Part shown: piece after piece, positions 27,443 through 35,531 of the stretch
Layout: each line of letters opens with the position of its first letter
Position numbering within the stretch: the stretch's first letter is position 1
DNA from: CAYMGM01 sp964390005
GTDB taxonomy: Bacteria; Pseudomonadota; Alphaproteobacteria; UBA9219
Direction of reading: 5' to 3'
NCBI GenBank assembly: GCA_964390005.1
Contig: CAYMGM010000004.1
Location: forward strand, 1 to 64,000
Length of the DNA: 64,000 bases
Translations under genes and position numbers: made by a program
Notes under the pieces: generated by a model
Told to the model about the DNA's origin: nothing
Seen by the model: the letters and a program-made list of their open reading frames with translations, nothing else
The model's database searches: none

Positions 27443-27662
27443 CTCCGTTCCCTTTCTTGCTAATACTTGTACCTTTTAGATATTTTTACATTTATATTTC
27501 TTAATAAAGCTTTACCTTTCCGGTACCCGCTGCAGGCAGCGGACACATGGCAAAATTGAATCTGAGGAAAGGGGACGTGGCGGCTTTTGTTAATCTGTTT
27601 GTGCTAAAAACTTTTAGAAAGAAAAAGATAACAAATCGTTTAAAAATAAAGGGGCGTAAGCA

Positions 27663-28247
27663 ATGTATAATCCGATGTTACCCTTTGCTCTTTTTTCTGT
27701 TTTGAACGCGAATAACCATGTTTCTTTCCCCTCTTTCGGAGAAAGGTCTCCCATCACGAGAGAACGCGTTCAAGAAGCGCGTCGCTCCTTACGGTGGCAA
27801 TGGGCAAAAATCCTTGGCGGCGTCGTTGTTATGGGGGGAATTATGGTTGGCGCCTCGATGGGGGTCATCACGAGTGGGGTTTTGGCCATGGGCGGCCTTT
27901 TGGTCGGCCTGTTGACGTCCGGGTATGGGGCGTATGAACGCGCTTTTATAGGGCCAGAAGATAAGCGTGTGTTGAAAACCGCGCATCGGATGAAGAAAAA
28001 AGGCATTCCCCTGCGTTCTGAAAAAGAATTGGCCGCGGCGGTTGCCGAAGAGGAAAAAGCTAAAGTTGCCGCGCCTTCTTCTCAGGGACAAGCCGTGGTG
28101 CTGCCGTCTGAAACTTTGGGAAATGTATCTTCTGGACCGTCAAAAGGAACAGAGATGGCGGCTTCTTGTTCTCAGAACGTCACAACGCCATCTCGTCCTC
28201 CCATGAAAGGGCACGGGGGCGTTGAAACGTTAGAAGATGATTCTTAG
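27663..28247 (+). CDS. hypothetical membrane protein, 194 aa
   Basis: I do not recognise this protein. Residues 50-85 form a Gly/Val/Met-rich hydrophobic block long enough for two helices (ILGGVVVMGGIMVGASMGVI, then VLAMGGLLVGLLTSGYGAY). A basic segment follows (KRVLKTAHRMKKKGIPLR) and then a long Ser/Pro/Ala-rich tail, probably disordered. GGGGCG lies before the ATG. A perfect 8-bp palindrome with an 8-nt loop (28302-28325) lies downstream. Confidence 0.6.
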   Translation: MYNPMLPFALFSVLNANNHVSFPSFGERSPITRERVQEARRSLRWQWAKILGGVVVMGGIMVGASMGVITSGVLAMGGLLVGLLTSGYGAYERAFIGPEDKRVLKTAHRMKKKGIPLRSEKELAAAVAEEEKAKVAAPSSQGQAVVLPSETLGNVSSGPSKGTEMAASCSQNVTTPSRPPMKGHGGVETLEDDS

Positions 28248-28301
28248 CAAGTATTTTTCAGCCTATGTTTTTTGAAAGAGGCTGTTCTGCGCAATAAAAT
28301 T

Positions 28302-28325
28302 GGCGCGTGCCCGTAGACACGCGCC
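28302..28325. terminator. hairpin after the 194-aa membrane protein gene
   Basis: GGCGCGTG, an 8-nt loop, CACGCGCC. The stem is perfect but lacks an adjacent T-run, so it may be a weak or Rho-assisted terminator. Confidence 0.45.
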
Positions 28326-28346
28326 GTCATCAAAAAATGTCTTTAT

Positions 28347-28378
28347 AAAAAAAGCCCCTCCATGAAAGGAAAGGGCTT
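28347..28378 (-). terminator. intrinsic terminator of the 50-aa gene
   Basis: AAGCCC (28352-28357) pairs with GGGCTT (28373-28378). On the minus strand the stem is followed by TTTTTTT. It begins 10 bp after the stop of the small gene at 28388-28540, supporting a real transcript there. Confidence 0.7.
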
Positions 28379-28387
28379 GGGAAAAGG

Positions 28388-28540
28388 TCAGTCCAGATCA
28401 AGCTTATCCGAAGGGGCCGCCGTCTTTTTAGCGGTCGGCTCTTGAGGGCCTTGATAAATGGTGACATAAATCAACGCGCCGTCACCGGCTTCTTTTTTAA
28501 AAGCATCAAAAGCGGCTCTAACCTTGGAATTCGGTTCCAT
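28388..28540 (-). CDS. small protein, 50 aa, unknown
   Basis: The reading frame starts ATG at 28540 and ends TGA at 28388: MEPNSKVRAAFDAFKKEAGD at the start and PSDKLDLD at the end. Composition is balanced, with GC-rich third positions like its neighbours. An intrinsic terminator follows 10 bp after the stop, and ACGGGG lies upstream of the ATG. There is no signal peptide. I do not recognise it; an independent small gene is likely but not proven. Confidence 0.55.
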   Translation of the reverse strand: MEPNSKVRAAFDAFKKEAGDGALIYVTIYQGPQEPTAKKTAAPSDKLDLD

Positions 28541-28823
28541 TGAAAACCCCGTGCTTGCTCTGCGTTACGTAAGGAGATTCGTTCCCTAACAGAATAGAAG
28601 AAGTTTACTGTGGATCTTTACGCGAAAGCAACATCTTTTTAGTGTTTATGGTAGTTAAGTTCCCAATTTTTGGGAGTGTTGCAAAAGAGGGTCAATGAAA
28701 GGTTTATTAAAAGTTTTAATTTCGTAAAAATAAGCAAAAACAATATCTTGTGGCAATTCCGGGAATAGGGGCTTTTTCTAGAGGTAGTCTTGGCGTAAGT
28801 TGACCGCCACTTGAACCTTTCAA

Positions 28824-29555
28824 ATGACTGGAAAAAAAATGCGTCCTTCTGCTCGCGCGCTTGACCAATTACGCGCCGTTGAGATTGTTTTGAACCCGAC
28901 CAAATATGCCGAAGGGTCGTGCCTGATTAAAATGGGGGATACCCATGTGCTTTGCACGGCAACGGTTGAAGATAAAGCCCCGGCTTTTCTCAAAGGCTCG
29001 GGCCTTGGATGGGTCACGGCTGAATATGGAATGCTGCCGCGCGCCACGCAAGAACGTACGTCGCGTGAAGCGGCTAAGGGGCGGCAAACGGGACGCACGC
29101 AAGAGATCCAGCGCTTGATTGGCCGCGCGTTGCGGGCCGTCGTCAATCGCAAGGCGATGGGCGAGATGCAGATCAAATTGGACTGCGACGTTTTGCAAGC
29201 CGATGGCGGGACGCGCACGGCGTCAATTACGGGCGGCTATGTCGCGATGGCTTTGGCTTTTCGTTATTTGGTCAAGATCGGGCGTTTTCGTCAGATTCCT
29301 TTGCTGGATTCCGTGGCTGCGATTTCGTGCGGGATCTCGAACGGCGCGGTCGTTCTGGATCTTGATTACGCCGAAGATTCCGAAGCGGGCGCCGATTCCA
29401 ATTTCGTTCTGACGGGCAAAGGCGGCATTGTCGAAGTCCAAGGCACTGCCGAGCAAACGGCCTTTTCCGAAGAGCAGTTCCTTGAGATGTTGCGCCTGGC
29501 CCGTTTGGGTTGCTGGCAGCTGGCCGAGATTCAGAAAAAGGCGTTGGGGCTATGA
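28824..29555 (+). CDS. rph: ribonuclease PH
   Basis: This phosphorolytic 3'-to-5' exoribonuclease trims tRNA 3' ends. The 243-aa protein carries the family segments RPSARALDQLRAVEI, MLPRATQERTSREAAKGRQ (residues about 73-91) with the phosphate-binding arginines, and VLQADGGTRTASITGGYVAM with the catalytic Asp region. The more usual start MRPSARALD is the ATG at 28839. It overlaps rdgB by 4 bp (ATGA), and hemW follows, a frequent alphaproteobacterial order. The 280 bp upstream hold nothing I can identify beyond AT-rich promoter-like sequence. Confidence 0.96.
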   Translation: MTGKKMRPSARALDQLRAVEIVLNPTKYAEGSCLIKMGDTHVLCTATVEDKAPAFLKGSGLGWVTAEYGMLPRATQERTSREAAKGRQTGRTQEIQRLIGRALRAVVNRKAMGEMQIKLDCDVLQADGGTRTASITGGYVAMALAFRYLVKIGRFRQIPLLDSVAAISCGISNGAVVLDLDYAEDSEAGADSNFVLTGKGGIVEVQGTAEQTAFSEEQFLEMLRLARLGCWQLAEIQKKALGL

Positions 29556-30154
29556 CGCGCCTTTTGACCGAGAAAAAACTGCTGATCGCGACGCATAATG
29601 CGGGCAAACTGGCCGAGTTTCAGGCGCTTTGCGCCCCCTTTGGGATTGAGGTGACGTCGTCAGGCGCGTTGGGCTTGCCCGAGCCCGAAGAGACCGGAAC
29701 AACCTTTACCGAGAACGCGCTGATCAAAGCCCATGCGGCGGCTTCGGCCTCAGGGCTTGTGGCGCTTGCAGACGATAGCGGCCTTTGCGTCGAAGCGTTG
29801 GGGGGCGATCCCGGCCTTTATTCCGCGCGCTGGGCGGGGCCTTCGCGCGATTTTGCCTTTGCTATGCGCAAAGTGCATGAAGCGCTGGGCGCAAAGCTCG
29901 ATCGCCGCGCTCATTTCACGGCTGTTCTGGCGCTTGCTTGGCCGGATGGTCATGCCGAGGTCGTTGAAGGGCGCGTGGATGGCGTGATCGCGTGGCCGCC
30001 GCGCGGCACGGGCGGGCACGGCTATGATCCTGTCTTTTTACCGGAAGGCAGCGCGCAGACTTTTGCGGAAATGGACGCCGCCGCCAAAGACGCGATGAGC
30101 CATCGCGGGCGGGCGTTTGAAGCTTTAGCCCAAGCCTGTTTTCCTAAAGGATAG
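29552..30154 (+). CDS. rdgB: XTP/dITP pyrophosphatase RdgB (HAM1)
   Basis: RdgB hydrolyses non-canonical purine triphosphates (XTP, dITP, ITP) and keeps them out of nucleic acids. The 200-aa protein starts at 29552, overlapping the rph stop (ATGA). Family motifs are ATHNAGKLAEF (substrate loop), ALADDSGLCVEALGG (metal-binding Asp/Asp) and GTGGHGYDPVFLPEG near the C-terminus. It is translationally coupled to rph and precedes hemW. Confidence 0.96.
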   Translation: MTRLLTEKKLLIATHNAGKLAEFQALCAPFGIEVTSSGALGLPEPEETGTTFTENALIKAHAAASASGLVALADDSGLCVEALGGDPGLYSARWAGPSRDFAFAMRKVHEALGAKLDRRAHFTAVLALAWPDGHAEVVEGRVDGVIAWPPRGTGGHGYDPVFLPEGSAQTFAEMDAAAKDAMSHRGRAFEALAQACFPKG

Positions 30155-30169
30155 GGGGGAGGGCCGCGC

Positions 30170-31321
30170 ATGACGGATCTGGCGGTTTACATCCACTGGC
30201 CCTATTGCGTATCGAAGTGCCCCTACTGCGATTTTGCCAGCCGCCCGCAAGATGGCGCGGATGAAGACGCGCTTTTACAAGCCTATCTGGCCGAGCTTGC
30301 CTTTTATGCCGATCAGTTGCCCGCGCGGCGCGTGGGGTCGATCTATTTTGGCGGCGGCACGCCTTCGTTGATGAAGCCCGCGACGTTGGCCGCGCTTATC
30401 CGGGGTGTCGAAGATATCTGGCCCTTGGCCGCCGATGTCGAAATCACGATAGAAGCCAACCCCGTGACGGCGGATATTGGCAAGTTCCATGCCTTTCGCA
30501 CGGCTGGCGTCAACAGATTGTCGCTGGGCGTTCAATCTTTTCGCGATGACGTTCTGCGCTTTTTAGGGCGGGCGCATGATGCGTCCAAAGCGATTGACGC
30601 TATCGATTTAGCCTTGCGCGTTTTTCCGCGTTTTTCTTTGGATTTGATCTATGCCTATGCCGGGCAAACGCTGAAGGATTGGGAAAACGATCTGTCGCGC
30701 GCGTCGCGTTATGGCGTGCGTCATCTCTCGCTGTATCAGCTGACGATCGAGCCGGGAACGGCCTTTGGGCGGCGCGTGCGCGGGGGTGAGGTTTTAACGG
30801 CCTCGGAAGATTTGGCGGCGGATTTGTATGACCTGACGCAAGATGTTTTAGAAGCATCGGGGCTGCCGGGATATGAAATCTCGAACCACGCCGTGCCCGG
30901 CGAAGAAAGCCGTCATAATCTGACCTATTGGCGCTATGGCGATTATGTTGGTTTGGGGCCGGGGGCGCATGGACGCGTGCCGCTTTATGATGTGCCTTGT
31001 GCCGTGCGCAATCAAACGCGCCCGGATCTGTGGCGCACGCAAGTCTTGGCGCGCGGCCACGGCATCGACGAAAAAGAAGAATTGTCGCTTGACGAGCAGA
31101 TGACGGAATCGATCCTGATGGGCCTGCGTCTGGCCGAGGGCATCGATAGTCAGGCGTGGGAAGCGCGTTTTGAAAGGCCGTTGTCGTCGTATCTTTTAAT
31201 GAATGCGTGGCGGCAATTGGAAGACGGTGGTTTTGTCGAAAAGGTGCCGCCTTTCTGGCGGGCAACAGCGCGGGGACGTAAAATTTTAAATGCGCTGCTG
31301 CCCCAGATTTTGCCGCTTTGA
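30170..31321 (+). CDS. hemW: radical SAM protein HemW (heme chaperone)
   Basis: HemW is a HemN-like radical SAM protein thought to insert heme into respiratory proteins rather than to oxidise coproporphyrinogen. The 383-aa protein starts YIHWPYCVSKCPYCDFASRP, with the CxxxCxxC cluster motif directly followed by a phenylalanine-less F-A-S context typical of HemW. The GGGTPS SAM motif follows, then ISNHAVPGEESRHNLTYWRY. It is the third gene of the rph-rdgB-hemW group, 15 bp after rdgB, with GGGAGGG before its ATG. Confidence 0.93.
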   Translation: MTDLAVYIHWPYCVSKCPYCDFASRPQDGADEDALLQAYLAELAFYADQLPARRVGSIYFGGGTPSLMKPATLAALIRGVEDIWPLAADVEITIEANPVTADIGKFHAFRTAGVNRLSLGVQSFRDDVLRFLGRAHDASKAIDAIDLALRVFPRFSLDLIYAYAGQTLKDWENDLSRASRYGVRHLSLYQLTIEPGTAFGRRVRGGEVLTASEDLAADLYDLTQDVLEASGLPGYEISNHAVPGEESRHNLTYWRYGDYVGLGPGAHGRVPLYDVPCAVRNQTRPDLWRTQVLARGHGIDEKEELSLDEQMTESILMGLRLAEGIDSQAWEARFERPLSSYLLMNAWRQLEDGGFVEKVPPFWRATARGRKILNALLPQILPL

Positions 31322-31323
31322 TC

Positions 31324-32052
31324 TTAGTTGGGAACGAAGGGCCGCGGCGTCATATATTCTTCGCGCGAAAGCGATGTCGTTTTTTCGCGTGGCCGAGGGG
31401 GAGGAACCCGTTTTGGGGGAGGCGGCGGCACATCTGAAGCGCTTACTGTAGACGGCGCATGGGCCGCCGGAAGCCGGATCGATGACGGGACGACAGGAAG
31501 TCGGTGCTGCGTCTCAGCCTGCATCATGCGCAGCATGCGCGGTTTTTCCGATGGCAGAGGGTGCAAGACGTTCTGCGTCATATTGGCCGCGGCAAGCCCC
31601 GCCGCCGTTAAAAGAAGAAACTGTGCGGCAAAGAGCAAAGGCTTGGTGCGCAGCGCTTGATAAAGGGCCGTGCTGCCCTTGAGAAAACGCCGCCAAGCAT
31701 TACGGAAAGGCTGACCCGATCCATAAGCGCGGCCAAAGATCCTCGCTTTTTGATAAAGCAGGGGGATTGACGGCAAAACGGTCAGAACAACGAAAGACGG
31801 GCTGTAAACGTTATGGACGAAGAAATCCACTTCGGCCAAAGCCCCCGCGCCAAGGCCGACGATCGCCGCGCCGGTTTGGATCGCTGTCCGATGCCGCAAG
31901 ACGTTTTGGCGCAGCCGCGCCGAAAGGCGGTCAAGGGGGCTTTCTTTCTTAGGCAGCGGGGCTTGGATTTCCTTCATGATCGTGGCGAAATCATGGGAAA
32001 GACTGTTTGGTTTTGGCGGCACGCTCATCTTTTTTTCTTGTTTTTTTGTCAT
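31324..32052 (-). CDS. hypothetical membrane protein, 242 aa, proline-rich tail
   Basis: I do not recognise this protein. Two or three hydrophobic stretches lie at about 62-80, 85-105 and 140-165. The C-terminal 65 residues are Pro/Arg/Ser-rich with PPPPKRVPPPRPREK, probably disordered. It converges with hemW (2-bp gap) and lies downstream of yejB on the same strand. No known function. Confidence 0.6.
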   Translation of the reverse strand: MTKKQEKKMSVPPKPNSLSHDFATIMKEIQAPLPKKESPLDRLSARLRQNVLRHRTAIQTGAAIVGLGAGALAEVDFFVHNVYSPSFVVLTVLPSIPLLYQKARIFGRAYGSGQPFRNAWRRFLKGSTALYQALRTKPLLFAAQFLLLTAAGLAAANMTQNVLHPLPSEKPRMLRMMQAETQHRLPVVPSSIRLPAAHAPSTVSASDVPPPPPKRVPPPRPREKTTSLSREEYMTPRPFVPN

Positions 32053-32130
32053 GGGTTATCACAGGAAAGCCGTTGTAAGCCCAAGAAGGGCCCAAAAGCA
32101 AAAGTTTCAAGATTGGTTAAGAAGGGGCGG

Positions 32131-33252
32131 CTAGGTCTGGCGCGATTCAAAGTCGATGCGCGGATCGACGGCGACATAGACCAAATCGCCGAGCAAGTTC
32201 ATAACAAGCCCCAGAAGCGTAAAGATGTAAAGCGTGCCGAACATGATCGGATAATCGCGATTGATCGCCGCTTCGAACCCTAAAAGCCCCATGCCGTCCA
32301 GCGAGAAAATCACTTCAATCAGCAGCGACCCGGTGAACAAAATGCCCATAAAGGCGGCAGGAAAACCGGCAATGACAATCAGCATGGCATTGCGGAAGAC
32401 ATGGCCGTACAGCACGCGGTTTTCGGTCAGGCCTTTGGCGCGTGCGGTCAGAACATATTGTTTATTGATCTCGTCCATAAACGAGTTTTTCGTGAGCATG
32501 GTCAGGCTTGCAAAACCGCCGATGGTCATGGCCGTAACGGGCAGGGCGATATGCCAGAAATAATCGCCGATTTTGGCAAGGGTTGAAAGATCGCTCCAAT
32601 TGTCGGACACAAGCCCGCGCAAAGGAAACCACGACAGATAGCGCCCACCCGCGAAAACGACGATCAGCAAAACGGCGAATAAAAAGCTGGGAATGGCATA
32701 GCCCGCAATAATGGCGGCGCTGGTCCAGATGTCAAACTTGGTGCCATCGCGCACGGCCTTGCGAATGCCCAGCGGGATCGAGACCAGATAAACAATCAGC
32801 GTGGTCCAAAGTCCCAGCGAAATAGAAACCGGCATTTTGCTGACGATCAGATCCATGACCTTTTCATCGCGGAAATAGGATTTGCCGAAATCAAACCGGA
32901 TATAGTTGCCCAGCATCTTGATAAAGCGCTTATGCAACGGTTGATCGAAACCGAATTGAACTTCCAACTCATGGATCAGTTCAGGATCGACGCCTTGCGC
33001 GCCGGGATAGCGCGACGACGACGAGCTGACGCTGGCATTGTTTTCGCGCATAGCTTGGCCGGGGCCCGCCGCGTCGCTGCCGCCGGTGCCGGACACGCGC
33101 GCGGTGGCTTCGGTCGCGTTGCCTTGAAGTTTGGCCACAATCTGTTCAATCGGCCCGCCGGGTGCGGCTTGGACGATCATAAAGTTAAGCGCCATGATCC
33201 CCAAAAGCGTCGGGATCATCAGCATCAGGCGGCGAAGGATATAAGCAAGCAT
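32131..33252 (-). CDS. yejB: peptide ABC transporter permease YejB
   Basis: This inner-membrane permease belongs to the YejABEF importer (oligopeptides, microcin C). The 373-aa protein begins MLAYILRRLMLMIPTLLGIM and has the DppB-type six-helix fold plus the YejB-specific insertion at about 45-90 (Ser/Gly-rich). The EAA-like loop around KQYVLTARAKGL precedes the last helices. The partners yejE and yejF lie 18-20 kb away at 51-53.8 kb, and yejA is not in the window. It is divergent from ubiA. Confidence 0.93.
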   Translation of the reverse strand: MLAYILRRLMLMIPTLLGIMALNFMIVQAAPGGPIEQIVAKLQGNATEATARVSGTGGSDAAGPGQAMRENNASVSSSSSRYPGAQGVDPELIHELEVQFGFDQPLHKRFIKMLGNYIRFDFGKSYFRDEKVMDLIVSKMPVSISLGLWTTLIVYLVSIPLGIRKAVRDGTKFDIWTSAAIIAGYAIPSFLFAVLLIVVFAGGRYLSWFPLRGLVSDNWSDLSTLAKIGDYFWHIALPVTAMTIGGFASLTMLTKNSFMDEINKQYVLTARAKGLTENRVLYGHVFRNAMLIVIAGFPAAFMGILFTGSLLIEVIFSLDGMGLLGFEAAINRDYPIMFGTLYIFTLLGLVMNLLGDLVYVAVDPRIDFESRQT

Positions 33253-33348
33253 GACGCGCAGGGTAGAGCATGACGCTTCAAAAGAAAACAGCTATCCTTT
33301 AGGATTGTTCTTCTTGTTTTTTCGGGCCAAACCAGGATAGATCAGGGG

Positions 33349-34275
33349 ATGACAAAGCCTTCGTCGCCTTCCGATCCTAATGACATCGTGCGCGGCAACT
33401 GGGTTGACCGGTTTTTGCCGCCGCGCTTGCGGCCCTATGCGCGGCTGATGCGCTTGGATCGGCCTGCGGGGACGTGGCTTCTTTTGATCCCTTGCTGGTG
33501 GGGGCTTTTGCTTGCCAGGCCTGCTTCTTTTGAAGAGGCCTTGCCCTTTGCTCTTTTGTTTGGCGTTGGCGCTTTGATCATGCGCGGCGCGGGATGTGTC
33601 GTCAACGATATTGCCGATCGATCCATTGATGGGCGCGTGGCGCGCACGCGCACGCGGCCCCTTGTCGCTGGCGAGGTTTCGCTGCGGGACGCTTTTCTTT
33701 TTCTCGCCTTTCTTCTTTTGCTGGGGCTCGGGGTTTTGCTGTGCTTCAACCGCGTGACAATCGCCGTGGGCTGCGCCTCGCTTGTGTTGGTCGCGCTGTA
33801 TCCGTTTGCCAAGCGCGTGACGTGGTGGCCTCAATTCGTTTTAGGGCTGACTTTTAACTGGGGCGCGCTGATGGGGTGGACGGCGCTGCGCGGTTCTTTG
33901 GATGATCCGCCCTTGTTCCTTTATGGCGCGGGCGTGCTTTGGACGCTGGCCTATGATACGGCCTATGCCTGCCAAGATATCGAAGATGATGCGTTGATCG
34001 GCGTGAAATCGTCGGCACGCGCTTTGGGATGCTTTGTTAAACCGGGCGTTTTATTCTTTTATGTTTGTTTTTTTGCTCTTTTCGCTTTGGCCGGTTGGCA
34101 GGCTGGCATGGGGCAGGCTTTTGCCGCGCCTTGGGCGATGACGGGCGGTTATACTTTTGCGCTGTGGCGGCGTTGGGACCCCAAGGATCCAAGCACGTCG
34201 ATGCGTTTGTTCAAGGCTAACCGCGATATTGGGCTCGCGCTCGGCGTGGCTTTGGCGGCAGGAGGTCTTTCGTGA
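33349..34275 (+). CDS. ubiA: 4-hydroxybenzoate polyprenyltransferase UbiA
   Basis: UbiA attaches a polyprenyl tail to 4-hydroxybenzoate in ubiquinone synthesis at the inner membrane. The 308-aa polytopic protein has both Asp-rich Mg-binding motifs, NDIADRSID in the first half and DIEDD in YACQDIEDDALIG in the second, and RLDRPAGTWLLLIPCWW near the N-terminus. The stop overlaps the GTG start of the next gene (methyltransferase) by 4 bp. Ubiquinone is also the precursor used by the RquA encoded at 48.4 kb. Confidence 0.95.
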   Translation: MTKPSSPSDPNDIVRGNWVDRFLPPRLRPYARLMRLDRPAGTWLLLIPCWWGLLLARPASFEEALPFALLFGVGALIMRGAGCVVNDIADRSIDGRVARTRTRPLVAGEVSLRDAFLFLAFLLLLGLGVLLCFNRVTIAVGCASLVLVALYPFAKRVTWWPQFVLGLTFNWGALMGWTALRGSLDDPPLFLYGAGVLWTLAYDTAYACQDIEDDALIGVKSSARALGCFVKPGVLFFYVCFFALFALAGWQAGMGQAFAAPWAMTGGYTFALWRRWDPKDPSTSMRLFKANRDIGLALGVALAAGGLS

Positions 34276-34931
34276 ATCAGGATTCGTTAGCCTTTGTGCG
34301 CGATCAGACGCGTCTTCAGCCCGCGCCCTTTGTCCCTGAGATTTCCTTGCATCTGGCCAGCGAAGTCACGCCGCTTTGGATGGCGACCGAGACGTGGTCA
34401 GGGCAGAAGAACTCAGCGCCGCCCTTTTGGGCTTTTGCGTGGCCAGGCGGTATGGCATTGGCGCGCTATATTTTGGACCATCCCGACGTCGTGCGCGGCC
34501 TTTCGGTTTTAGATTTTGCGGCCGGGTCGGGGATTGGCGCGATTGCAGCGGCCAAAGCTGGAGCATCCCGCGTTGCCGCCGCCGATATTGACCCCTTGGC
34601 GCAAACGGCGGCGCAAATGAACGCGGCCCGCAATGGCATCGCGATAGATTGCTGGCGCGGCGTGGATCTAGAGGTGCCGTGCCGGTCATTTGACCTGATT
34701 ATAGCAGGCGATGTTTGTTACGAGCAGGTGATGAGCAGCCGCATCCTGAAATGGCTGGCTTTGTCGGCAGAGGCGGGGGCCCAAGTCCTTTTGGCCGATC
34801 CAGGGCGCGCCTATGCCCCGAAAGAGGAGGCCTTGGCGGCGCTTTCGGTGCGGGCGGATTATGAGGTGCCTGTCCTGCGTGAGCTGGAAGACAAAGAGAC
34901 AAGGCATGTCACGATTTGGGGCTTTCGTTAA
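34272..34931 (+). CDS. class I SAM-dependent methyltransferase (ETFB-lysine methyltransferase-like)
   Basis: The 219-aa protein starts with GTG overlapping the ubiA stop. The SAM-binding motif VLDFAAGSGIGAIAAAKAGA (about 77-96) is followed by the acidic AADIDP and the post-motif DLIIAGDVCYE. PPFWAFAWPGG upstream of motif I is characteristic of the small protein-lysine methyltransferases related to ETFB-KMT/METTL20. The target is therefore perhaps the electron-transfer flavoprotein beta subunit (family knowledge, not shown here). It is followed by a terminator hairpin. Confidence 0.85.
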   Translation: MNQDSLAFVRDQTRLQPAPFVPEISLHLASEVTPLWMATETWSGQKNSAPPFWAFAWPGGMALARYILDHPDVVRGLSVLDFAAGSGIGAIAAAKAGASRVAAADIDPLAQTAAQMNAARNGIAIDCWRGVDLEVPCRSFDLIIAGDVCYEQVMSSRILKWLALSAEAGAQVLLADPGRAYAPKEEALAALSVRADYEVPVLRELEDKETRHVTIWGFR

Positions 34932-34948
34932 GGTTATTGGGCACAACA

Positions 34949-34976
34949 AAGGCGGCTCTGCCCCCAAAGCCGCCTT
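34949..34976. terminator. terminator hairpin between the methyltransferase gene and sciP
   Basis: AAGGCGGCT (34949-34957) pairs with AGCCGCCTT (34968-34976), a perfect 9-bp stem between convergent genes. U-tracts on either side are weak. Confidence 0.6.
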
Positions 34977-34999
34977 CGGATAAGAACGCGAAGGGTCTT

Positions 35000-35329
35000 T
35001 TACGACGCCGTCGTTTCGCGTTCTTCTTCGCCATGGCCCCGATATTCCTGTATGCGCGTGGCACGCAGGCCGCGGACACCGTGGCGGTCTAACAACAGCT
35101 CCCATGAACGGAATTCTTCCTCGGACAGGCGGTAGCGGGCGCAGGCTTCCTGCAAGGTCAACAGGCCCTTTTGCACGGCGCGAACGACCTGCTCTTTGCG
35201 GCGCATGACCCAGCGGCGCGTTTTGGGCGAGGGCAATTGGTCAATCTCGGCCTGACGTGCAGCAGCCGACAGGCGGACAATCTTGACTTGTTCGCCTTCG
35301 GAACGAAAAGCAGGGGTGGATTCGCTCAT
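35000..35329 (-). CDS. sciP: CtrA inhibitor SciP (DUF1153 family)
   Basis: SciP binds CtrA-activated promoters and blocks CtrA-driven transcription in the alphaproteobacterial cell cycle. The start at 35329 is chosen because AGGAG lies 7 bp upstream; the protein is then 109 aa, slightly longer than Caulobacter SciP because of N- and C-terminal tails. The conserved core runs from LPSPKTRRWVMRRKEQVVRA to the helix-turn-helix LTLQEACARYRLSEEEFRSW. The C-terminal RETTAS tail is acidic and low-complexity. Confidence 0.9.
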   Translation of the reverse strand: MSESTPAFRSEGEQVKIVRLSAAARQAEIDQLPSPKTRRWVMRRKEQVVRAVQKGLLTLQEACARYRLSEEEFRSWELLLDRHGVRGLRATRIQEYRGHGEEERETTAS

Positions 35330-35391
35330 GGTAAACTCCTTCATCAAATATAACTTCTTTCAAATACAAAAGCCATTCTACACGATGCCGT

Positions 35392-35407
35392 TTAACATTC
35401 GGCTAAC
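35392..35407. promoter_or_regulatory. candidate CtrA-binding site upstream of sciP
   Basis: TTAAC, six bases, CTAAC: a one-mismatch fit to the CtrA consensus TTAA-N7-TTAA, centred about 70 bp upstream of the sciP start. SciP and CtrA regulate each other's targets in Caulobacter. It may be chance, as the region is AT-rich. Confidence 0.35.
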
Positions 35408-35488
35408 GTTAGTATTAATTTTCTGCCGCAAAAACGTGAAAATAACAAGCAATTTGAATATGTTAATGATTTACCATTATTAACGGTT

Positions 35489-35513
35489 CAGCGTGTTGCG
35501 CCGCAACACGCTG
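35489..35513. terminator. perfect 12-bp inverted repeat downstream of the TadG-like gene
   Basis: CAGCGTGTTGCG / CGCAACACGCTG with one base between, 19 bp after the stop of the TadG-like gene (on the minus strand). On the plus strand it is followed by ATTTT. It most likely ends the pilus-gene transcript, although the U-tract on that strand is poor. Confidence 0.5.
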
Positions 35514-35531
35514 ATTTTAAACATGTTTCTA

